Shown one piece after another: positions 1-5,102 of a stretch of DNA of 6,812 bases. Below the pieces are notes generated by a model that saw only the letters and a list, made by a program, of their open reading frames with translations, had not been told where the DNA came from and did not search any database. Both the position numbers and the translations under genes were made by a program. The DNA is from Cytophagales bacterium (lineage in GTDB: Bacteria; Bacteroidota; Bacteroidia; Cytophagales; Cyclobacteriaceae). Every line of letters begins with the position of its first letter. Within the stretch, counting starts at the first letter, position 1. The stretch covers positions 1-6,812 of the forward strand of contig DNZD01000204.1 of NCBI GenBank assembly GCA_003504855.1. The letters are read 5' to 3'.

Positions 1-533
1 CGCTTCTTTAATTCTTCATCGCGGGAGATGGCCTGCTGCATCAACAACAGTAGTTCATGCTCACCCAACGATTTCAGCACATATACCTGACATCGCGAAA
101 GCAAGGCCGCGTTTACTTCAAACGACGGGTTTTCGGTAGTCGCGCCAATCAAGGTAATCGTGCCTTTCTCAACGGCACCCAACAAGGCATCCTGTTGAGA
201 TTTATTGAATCGATGGATTTCATCGATAAAGAGGATGGGGCGGTTGGTGTGTTTCGCTTTGTCAATAATCTCACGAACATCCTTTACTCCGGCGCTCACA
301 GCACTCAGGGTATGAAACGGCCGGCGTACTTCATTGGCAATGATATTCGCGATGGTGGTTTTCCCAACCCCGGGTGGACCCCATAAAATCATGGAAGGCA
401 CATTTCCACTCAGAATGGCCTTTCGCACAATGCCATGGCTACCCACCAGATGATCCTGTCCTACCAAATCCTCGAGCTTAGCAGGTCTCATCCGCTCAGC
501 CAGCGGCAAACGGGATGATTGGAGCAGTGACAT
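1..533 (-). CDS. rarA: Replication-associated recombination protein A (RarA/MgsA), AAA+ ATPase, N-terminal 177 residues
   Basis: RarA (MgsA; Mgs1/WRNIP1 in eukaryotes) is a clamp-loader-like AAA+ ATPase that acts in the cytoplasm at stalled replication forks. The visible part opens with a conserved block, PLAERMRP (residues 10-17), followed by VGQDHL (24-29). The Walker A motif GPPGVGKT is at 52-59, Walker B LFIDE followed by IHRFNKSQQDA is at 101-116, and the sensor 1 region GATTENPSFE is at 130-139. The ALLSR segment (143-147) carries the likely arginine finger R147. These match E. coli RarA closely from memory. The window edge cuts the gene after 177 of roughly 420-450 residues, so the C-terminal lid and tetramerisation domains are not visible. 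The start ATG (533-531) overlaps the stop of the upstream DUF3667 gene by one base (TGATG), which suggests translational coupling. I see no Shine-Dalgarno sequence of its own. Confidence 0.94.
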   Translation of the reverse strand, partial: MSLLQSSRLPLAERMRPAKLEDLVGQDHLVGSHGIVRKAILSGNVPSMILWGPPGVGKTTIANIIANEVRRPFHTLSAVSAGVKDVREIIDKAKHTNRPILFIDEIHRFNKSQQDALLGAVEKGTITLIGATTENPSFEVNAALLSRCQVYVLKSLGEHELLLLMQQAISRDEELKK

Positions 534-1651
534 CAGATTATCAGGAGAACGACAAATAAATTGATCGAAAAACCAATGAGAGCTACAATAGAAAACAGGA
601 ACCCGAACAGAAAATATTTTACCAGTGTCTTGCCCCAGCCCTGAGCGTACATGCGCTTCATGCCCAACAGCAAATAGCCCAATATCCACAACGTAATCAC
701 CAACCCAATCCAGGAGATCGAGAACATTTCACTTAATAGCAGCTGCAACGAGCCCGCCAGGTAACAGAAATTGTAATAATAAATAGAAAACACCAGGTGC
801 TCGCTATAGAAATAGTCGCGCCGGACATAGAGCAACTTAAGCAGGAGGGCAAAGAATGGCAGGAGAAAGAACAGCACCTTGGAAAAATTGTCCATGAATG
901 CCTTTATGAATTCCTTTCCAAAATTCTCGCTGTTGTTTTTGAACCTTTTGTTTAATTCTATACTCCGGATGGTCATGCGCCGCTCAAACCAACCATCGCG
1001 TTCAGCTTCAGGCTTGAGTTGTTCCGCAGAATCATATGCCTCAACAGTGGCAAAATCAGTTTTGGACAGATTGAATTTCGTGCCATTGCCATTTTTCTTT
1101 TTGTCGCGCTTTGCAGCGGCCTTGACAGAATCAGCCCAGGGTTGCCTAAATACCTTACCAACGACAGAGTCTTTACCTAATTCCGTAAACAGGGAATCTA
1201 CATCGGGGCCTTTTGCTTTGACAGAATCAGCCAAAGCAACCGTTTCCTCTTGATTTTCTTCCAGGTCATTTTCAGTGTCCGAATCCTGAAAGGAAAAAAA
1301 GAACAGGAAGAAAACGAAACTGATAAATGCATACATCCTGGCGGGGTGGTAATAACTTTCGCGCCGGCCGGCATTGTACTCCATGGCCAGAAATCCAGGC
1401 TTGGTAAGCAGGTATCGCGTTGTTTGAAAGAACTTGCCTTCATAAGACCAGAAGGACGATATGAAATTAGACCAGAGTTCTCCCAGGGTCTGTCGGCGCG
1501 GGATATCCTTTTGTCCGCAATGATGACAGAATACATCTTTCAGTTCTGTGCCGCAGTTGAGGCAATGGGTATTGTGCCTTCCAGACGGAGTTGATTGTTC
1601 AGCATTGACCATGCCTTCCGCTGCTGGAACTGCTTTCTCCAATTCGTCCAT
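533..1651 (-). CDS. DUF3667 family membrane protein with N-terminal zinc ribbon
   Basis: The function is unknown. The 372-residue protein matches the DUF3667 pattern: a short N-terminal tail, a four-cysteine zinc ribbon (CLNC at 30-33, CHHC at 42-45, followed by GQK), and a conserved segment with ELWSNF (58-63), SYEGKFF (69-75), LLTKPG (81-86) and RESYYHPARMY (97-107). The first hydrophobic helix then follows (about 107-121). A charged, probably cytoplasmic linker (about 122-250) contains short ADSVKA repeats. Four more hydrophobic segments follow at about 259-275, 285-307, 311-331 and 344-372, and the protein ends inside the last one. I see no catalytic motif. The ATG at 1651 begins one base after the stop of the threonine aldolase gene, and the stop overlaps the rarA start, so it is the middle gene of a compact trio. 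An alternative start at M14 would keep the zinc ribbon. Family assignment is by recognition of the motif order; any role in the envelope or in signalling would be a guess. Confidence 0.85.
   Translation of the reverse strand: MDELEKAVPAAEGMVNAEQSTPSGRHNTHCLNCGTELKDVFCHHCGQKDIPRRQTLGELWSNFISSFWSYEGKFFQTTRYLLTKPGFLAMEYNAGRRESYYHPARMYAFISFVFFLFFFSFQDSDTENDLEENQEETVALADSVKAKGPDVDSLFTELGKDSVVGKVFRQPWADSVKAAAKRDKKKNGNGTKFNLSKTDFATVEAYDSAEQLKPEAERDGWFERRMTIRSIELNKRFKNNSENFGKEFIKAFMDNFSKVLFFLLPFFALLLKLLYVRRDYFYSEHLVFSIYYYNFCYLAGSLQLLLSEMFSISWIGLVITLWILGYLLLGMKRMYAQGWGKTLVKYFLFGFLFSIVALIGFSINLFVVLLII
1122..1232. repeat. 15-bp direct repeat inside the DUF3667 gene
   Basis: TTGACAGAATCAGCC occurs exactly at 1122-1136 and again at 1218-1232. 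On the coding strand both copies encode ADSVKA (residues 173-178 and 141-146). A related KDSVVG sits between them at 160-165. The copies lie in the charged linker between the first and second membrane helices. This may be a small internal duplication that has since diverged, or chance in a low-complexity linker. Confidence 0.6.
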
Positions 1652-1652
1652 A

Positions 1653-2675
1653 TCAGAAAGTTAGCGACTTCAGCACATCCGATGTGTATTGAACACCAGC
1701 ATCATTAATATCGAGATGCAGCACCATTCGGATTTCCGTGGCCCCAAAAGGAAGTGCCTTGATCTGATGTTCGGCCAACCGGGCAAGGAATTTTTCAGGT
1801 GTCACCTCCCCGATGAGTTCAAATATCAGGATGTTGGTATCCACGGGCATCATCGATTTTACATAAGTGCATTTTTTCAGCACTTCTCCCAACTGCTTCG
1901 CCCGGCGGTGGTCATCACGAAGGCGGCCTATGTTATTTTCAAGGGCAAATAATCCAGCAGCTGCCAGGTATCCAGCCTGACGCATGCCGCCGCCAAATAC
2001 CTTCCTTACCCGTCTTACCCTTGGCTCCCATTCTTTTTTGCAAGCCAGCACTGAGCCGACGGGTGCCCCCAAGCCTTTCGATAAGCAAACAGAAATGGTA
2101 TCAAAGTACTTCCCTACATCGCGGGATGCATCATTGGTTTCAGTCAGGGCATTGAATAGCCGGGCACCATCAAGGTGCATACGCAATCCCCGCGGACGAA
2201 CTGCATCGTGAATCGCTTTGATTTGCTTCAATGTATAATAGCTGCCTGCCTCACGCACCACGGTATTCTCAAGAGCCACCACCGAAGTGGTTGGATAGTG
2301 AATATCTGACGAATTTATATTGGACAATACTTCCTCCACCGACAGTCGACCCCGGTCACCTGGAAGCAATCGCACACTCACCTGGCTATTGCCTGCCAGA
2401 CCACCTCCTTCATATTTATAGATATGGGCTCCCTTGTAGCAAATAACTTCATCATAAGGAGATGTCAGAACCTGTATGCCAATTTGGTTGGTCATGGTTC
2501 CGGAGGGGCAAAAAACCGCCGCATCCATTCCCAGCAGGTGGGCGGCCATCTCCTCGAGTTTTCTTACGGTCGGATCTTCGCCAAAAACGTCGTCTCCAAC
2601 CTCCGCTTGCATCATAGCCTCCAACATAGGCGGAGTTGGGCGTGTAACGGTGTCGCTTCGCAAGTCTACTACCAT
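1653..2675 (-). CDS. ltaE: Low-specificity L-threonine aldolase, PLP-dependent
   Basis: The enzyme cleaves L-threonine or L-allo-threonine to glycine and acetaldehyde in the cytoplasm and belongs to fold type I of the PLP enzymes. At 340 residues it is of normal length for the family. It starts with the hallmark [11 protein letters not shown] (4-14) and continues with [11 protein letters not shown] (27-37) and [10 protein letters not shown] (57-66). H84 in [12 protein letters not shown] (81-92) is the residue expected to stack on the PLP ring. [10 protein letters not shown] (167-176) carries the PLP-nitrogen-binding D169 and R172. [10 protein letters not shown] (199-208) contains the PLP-binding lysine K200. 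GGGMRQAG (228-235) and R316 (IRMVLHLD) complete the active site. All key residues are present, so it should be active. The stop lies one base before the DUF3667 start, so the two genes are probably cotranscribed. Upstream is a 97-bp structured gap with no convincing promoter. Confidence 0.95.
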   Translation of the reverse strand: MVVDLRSDTVTRPTPPMLEAMMQAEVGDDVFGEDPTVRKLEEMAAHLLGMDAAVFCPSGTMTNQIGIQVLTSPYDEVICYKGAHIYKYEGGGLAGNSQVSVRLLPGDRGRLSVEEVLSNINSSDIHYPTTSVVALENTVVREAGSYYTLKQIKAIHDAVRPRGLRMHLDGARLFNALTETNDASRDVGKYFDTISVCLSKGLGAPVGSVLACKKEWEPRVRRVRKVFGGGMRQAGYLAAAGLFALENNIGRLRDDHRRAKQLGEVLKKCTYVKSMMPVDTNILIFELIGEVTPEKFLARLAEHQIKALPFGATEIRMVLHLDINDAGVQYTSDVLKSLTF

Positions 2676-2704
2676 GATTTTTGTGATTCAAAGGCTGAAA
2701 ATAC

Positions 2705-2756
2705 AAAAACAGCGGCTTAGGCGCGCGCTGTTTCATTAAGCCAATGAAATAAGCCG
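2705..2756 (-). terminator. Hairpin with T-run between the glycosyltransferase and threonine aldolase genes, with alternative folds
   Basis: Read leftward, AAACAGCG (2733-2726) and CGCTGTTT (2714-2707) can form an 8-bp stem with an 11-nt loop, ending in a run of five T (2709-2705). This resembles a weak intrinsic terminator about 40 nt after the glycosyltransferase stop. A second hairpin, TTTCATT (2749-2743) with AATGAAA (2737-2731), shares bases with the first stem. A third pairing, CGGCTTA (2756-2750) with TAAGCCG (2719-2713), would enclose the second. The folds exclude one another. TGTTTTTG at 2711-2704 is one mismatch from the Bacteroidota -7 element, but I see no -33 partner. Pairing was checked by eye; no folding energy was calculated. 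Confidence 0.45.
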
Positions 2757-2772
2757 AATCGCGGTGATTGCC

Positions 2773-3816
2773 TCAGGCCGCCCGGCGGGCTTTTTCCCAT
2801 ACTGCGCTCTGCGAACCTTTCAGGTACCGGTATAAACCAGCATACGCAGCAGCATTCATCATCACAAACTGAAAGGCAACACTGACAACCGGTGGAAGTT
2901 TTGATCGCCTCATATACAACAGTCCCATGGCAGCAAGTGAATATCCTGCCGCCTGGATCCAGAATAAGTACTGATAAAAAGAGCTTCCATCGCGGGCCAG
3001 CATGGCGGACAAAATCAGGATCACCGGAAGAATAAACGGCACTACGGCCCAACGCAACAACCGATGGGAAAGAAATTGAAAGCTAACGAGGTCGAAGCGC
3101 GCAGGCCGAAGCAAGTAGGAGAATTGAACAATTGCCTGAAAACCGCCCGCACAAATTCTTACTTTACGTTTCCACTCCTCGAGCAGGTTCGCCGACGGCT
3201 CTTCGGATGCAATGGCCTGGGGTTCATAAATCACCCGATAGCCACGTGTGGCGATGTCCATGGACAATACAAAGTCTTCAATGATGGTCCCTGGCTTTAC
3301 CGGGCGATACAATGAAGTGCGCAGAGAGAACAATTCACCTGCGGCCCCAACTACGGTATGCAGTTCACTGTCCAGTTTCTTGAGCGCAGACTCATATCTC
3401 CAGTATAGGCCTTCTCCCTTTCCGGCAGAATTGCCTTTGGCTACCACATGCTTTTCGCCGGCTACAGCTCCTACTTGCGGATCCTTGTAGTGGCGAACAA
3501 TATTTTTGATAGCAAACTCATTGAGCATGCAGTTGGCATCCGTCAAAATCACAATTTCGGATTTCACGGTCTCCATAGCGCGATTCACAGCCACTAGTTT
3601 TCCCTGACGCTTAGGGGTGTGCATTACGCGAATGAGCGGCAGGCCTCGCAACAGTTCGTCAGAGCCATCGGTAGAGCCATCCGTCACAAAGAGTATATCC
3701 AGGTTATCAGCCGGGTAACTCATCGCATAACAGTTCCGGACTTTCTCCATGAGAATGTCAGCTTCATTATATGCGGCAATAAGCAGGGTAACCCTGGGCC
3801 AGCGGGGGTCTATCAT
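2773..3816 (-). CDS. Family 2 glycosyltransferase (GT-A fold), catalytic domain plus C-terminal membrane helices
   Basis: This is a processive-type GT2 enzyme (COG1215-like) that uses a nucleotide-sugar donor at the inner membrane. The motifs run in the expected order: VTLLIAAYNEA (9-19), FVTDGSTDGS (43-52), metal-binding TDAN with D93 and N95 (92-95), GAVAGE (116-121), VGAAGEL (156-162), IIED with the likely catalytic base D181 (178-181), SMDIATRGYRVIYEP (185-199), and EEWKRKVR (213-220) in place of QxxRW. Three hydrophobic segments follow at about 255-274, 283-301 and 309-330, and the protein ends with an AVWEKARR tail (338-345) common in this family. The N-terminal membrane helix usual in such enzymes is absent from this 347-residue frame but is encoded just upstream by the 37-codon gene, with a 4-bp ATGA overlap. 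An in-frame TAA nine bases before the ATG rules out a longer start. The acceptor and donor sugars cannot be read from the sequence. Confidence 0.92.
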   Translation of the reverse strand: MIDPRWPRVTLLIAAYNEADILMEKVRNCYAMSYPADNLDILFVTDGSTDGSDELLRGLPLIRVMHTPKRQGKLVAVNRAMETVKSEIVILTDANCMLNEFAIKNIVRHYKDPQVGAVAGEKHVVAKGNSAGKGEGLYWRYESALKKLDSELHTVVGAAGELFSLRTSLYRPVKPGTIIEDFVLSMDIATRGYRVIYEPQAIASEEPSANLLEEWKRKVRICAGGFQAIVQFSYLLRPARFDLVSFQFLSHRLLRWAVVPFILPVILILSAMLARDGSSFYQYLFWIQAAGYSLAAMGLLYMRRSKLPPVVSVAFQFVMMNAAAYAGLYRYLKGSQSAVWEKARRAA

Positions 3817-3926
3817 TTGATTCGGTTACGTTTTTGTCTTACCATCAACCAAAGCAGTACGCCATATCCTGCATAGGCATAAACTACTATGCCTAACAGG
3901 AGCCAGAATGAAATTTTAGCTATCAT
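3813..3926 (-). CDS. 37-residue single-helix membrane peptide, probably the detached N-terminus of the glycosyltransferase
   Basis: The peptide has a short N-terminal MIAK, one long hydrophobic helix (about residues 5-29) including YAYAGYGVLLW (16-26), and a basic tail (30-37) that would stay in the cytoplasm. The aromatic 'Y-x-Y-x-GYG-LL' pattern is typical of the first membrane helix of Bacteroidota GT2 enzymes, which is normally fused to the catalytic domain through a short basic linker. Here the frame ends at TGA inside ATGA, where the glycosyltransferase starts in the -1 frame. Its own ATG overlaps the epimerase stop in the same ATGA manner. One extra base in the AAA codon 37 (3818-3816) would join the two into a continuous 384-residue protein. 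It may therefore be a real split subunit, a recent frameshift, or a sequencing error. The exact packing between its neighbours supports its being translated. Confidence 0.7.
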   Translation of the reverse strand: MIAKISFWLLLGIVVYAYAGYGVLLWLMVRQKRNRIK

Positions 3927-4951
3927 GCGGCAATGGTATTTAAGAGTTGACTAGCCCACACGGGTGGCATATTCTTTTGAATTTCTATTTGGTCATACAC
4001 CCGGTGGGGCACGGGACCATTGGCTTTTACCCATTCAGCCATGCGCCCTAATCCGGTCTCCAGTGAAACCTTGGAAAACAGCGAACCAAATACCTGCGTT
4101 GCCTTTTCGTGGGAGCAATACGCATGAACGGTTTCACGGCGGGCTTGTAAATGCTTTACGTGAAGCGGCACATCCATGGCTTTGGCTACACTACGCGCCA
4201 CTTCATTTATGGTATAGGGTTGGTCGGCACCAATATTAAAAACCTGATTGAAGGCTTCGCGGTAACGGATAGACCTCGCGATAATCGGTGCAACATCATC
4301 GATGTAGGAAAATGCACGGGTCTGGGTTCCTGAACCGAAAATGGTCATGGGCTTACCTTCCATGATTTGGTTCATAAAGATTCCTATAACGTTGCGGTAC
4401 CGGTCGCCTGTATTTTGATTCACACCGTACACGTTGTGTGGACGAAAAATGATGTAGTTCAATCCGAACATCCGGTGGGCAGAAGCCAGATCAAGCTCCG
4501 TGGTATATTTTGAAATACCATAGGGATCTTCCGGCCTGGGTGCCATGTCTTCCGTCAGCGGGCTTGTCGATGAGCCGTATACCGCAATGGAAGAAGAGAA
4601 AACGAATGTTTTAATGGTGCCCTGATTGACGGCAGCATTAATCAGGTTCACACTGCCCAGTACGTTGGTTGTATAATTTGCTGTACGGGTGAAATGGCTT
4701 AGTCCCTCGGCTGTGTAGGCGGCCAGGTGAAAGATATAGTCGAAGGTATAGGTCTTGAATAGCCAGGCAACAAATTCAACATCGTTTATTGAGCCCTGAT
4801 GAAAGGTCATGCCCTGGGGGTGGTTGGAAGTAAAGCCACCGCTCAGGTCATCAATACCGATCACTTCATGGCCCTGGTATAGCAACTCTCCCGCGACATG
4901 AGAGCCTATAAATCCGGATGCCCCGGTAACCAGCGAAACATTCTTTTTCAT
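3923..4951 (-). CDS. NAD-dependent epimerase/dehydratase (extended SDR, UDP-glucose 4-epimerase-like)
   Basis: This cytoplasmic enzyme modifies a nucleotide sugar using bound NAD. The Rossmann motif TGASGFIG is at 9-16, followed by D34/D35 at the end of the second strand, where the NAD ribose is usually held. HLAAYT is at 75-80, FSSSIAVYG at 118-126, and the catalytic pair Y144 and K148 in PYGISK (143-148). PHNVYG (171-176), the substrate-domain segment IFGSGTQTRAFSYIDDV (204-220) and VFNIGADQPYTINEVA (237-252) follow. At 342 residues it has the usual length. I chose ATG 4951 because it puts the Rossmann strand at residue 5 and lies just downstream of the TAAGTTTG element. An upstream in-frame ATG at 5011 would add 20 atypical residues and include that promoter element. 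The exact substrate (Glc/Gal, GlcNAc/GalNAc, or a uronic acid) cannot be decided. It overlaps the 37-residue gene by 4 bp and leads a polysaccharide-type unit. Confidence 0.92.
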   Translation of the reverse strand: MKKNVSLVTGASGFIGSHVAGELLYQGHEVIGIDDLSGGFTSNHPQGMTFHQGSINDVEFVAWLFKTYTFDYIFHLAAYTAEGLSHFTRTANYTTNVLGSVNLINAAVNQGTIKTFVFSSSIAVYGSSTSPLTEDMAPRPEDPYGISKYTTELDLASAHRMFGLNYIIFRPHNVYGVNQNTGDRYRNVIGIFMNQIMEGKPMTIFGSGTQTRAFSYIDDVAPIIARSIRYREAFNQVFNIGADQPYTINEVARSVAKAMDVPLHVKHLQARRETVHAYCSHEKATQVFGSLFSKVSLETGLGRMAEWVKANGPVPHRVYDQIEIQKNMPPVWASQLLNTIAA

Positions 4952-4975
4952 GGTGTTTTGCCCTTTTATTTGACA

Positions 4976-4983
4976 CAAACTTA
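4976..4983 (-). promoter_or_regulatory. Bacteroidota-type -7 element for the epimerase unit
   Basis: Read leftward, TAAGTTTG matches the Bacteroidota -7 consensus TAnnTTTG exactly. It lies 24 bp upstream of the chosen epimerase ATG, giving a leader of roughly 20 nt that contains AAAAGGG, at best a weak ribosome-binding site. No TTG at a suitable -33 distance is visible, so the promoter may depend on an activator. It is the only exact match I found on this strand upstream of a gene in the window. Confidence 0.55.
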
Positions 4984-5013
4984 GCTGGGACCGAACGCCT
5001 ACCGGGGGCATTT

Positions 5014-5045
5014 TCGATCAATCCGGCCAAAGCATCGATTAATCC
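5014..5045. promoter_or_regulatory. Two 11-bp direct repeats spaced 21 bp apart in the divergent promoter region
   Basis: TCGATCAATCC (5014-5024) and TCGATTAATCC (5035-5045) differ at one base. Their starts are 21 bp apart, close to two helical turns, so both would face the same side of the DNA. Relative to a start predicted from the TAAGTTTG element they lie at about -44 to -75, a usual activator position. They also lie upstream of the histidine kinase gene. The binding protein is unknown and the regulatory role is inferred from spacing and position only. Confidence 0.4.
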
Positions 5046-5069
5046 CTTTCTCCTTAGCTTAGCAGACCT

Positions 5070-5077
5070 CAATTTTG
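5070..5077 (+). promoter_or_regulatory. Weak candidate -7 element for the histidine kinase gene
   Basis: CAATTTTG is one mismatch from TAnnTTTG and lies 25 bp before the proposed TTG start. No -33 TTG is seen at the expected distance. A second, imperfect candidate, TAAACTTTG (one base too long in the spacer), lies at 5086-5094. Neither is strong. Confidence 0.22.
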
Positions 5078-5102
5078 CACCGTAGTAAACTTTGAAGCCC
5101 CC

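Noticed and set aside
57..386. Rightward 109-codon open frame
   Set aside because: It lies antisense to the rarA N-terminus, whose AAA+ motifs are unmistakable. The rightward product resembles no family I recognise.
2452..2736. Leftward 94-codon open frame starting in the ltaE leader
   Set aside because: It overlaps the conserved N-terminal part of ltaE in another frame, and the composition is arginine-rich shadow sequence. A leader-peptide role is not supported.
17..2996. Nine-base word CATCGCGGG at 17-25, 2117-2125 and 2988-2996 as a dispersed repeat
   Set aside because: Each copy lies inside a gene and encodes an Arg-Asp pair in the same frame, so codon use explains it. The spacing shows no order.
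3538..3544. TDAN instead of DxD in the glycosyltransferase as a possible inactivating change
   Set aside because: TDAN with D-A-N is common in this branch of GT2 enzymes, and the catalytic ED and other motifs are intact.
4952..5011. 20-residue N-terminal extension of the epimerase from ATG 5011
   Set aside because: It would include the TAAGTTTG promoter element, and extended SDR enzymes normally begin a few residues before the TGxxGxxG motif.
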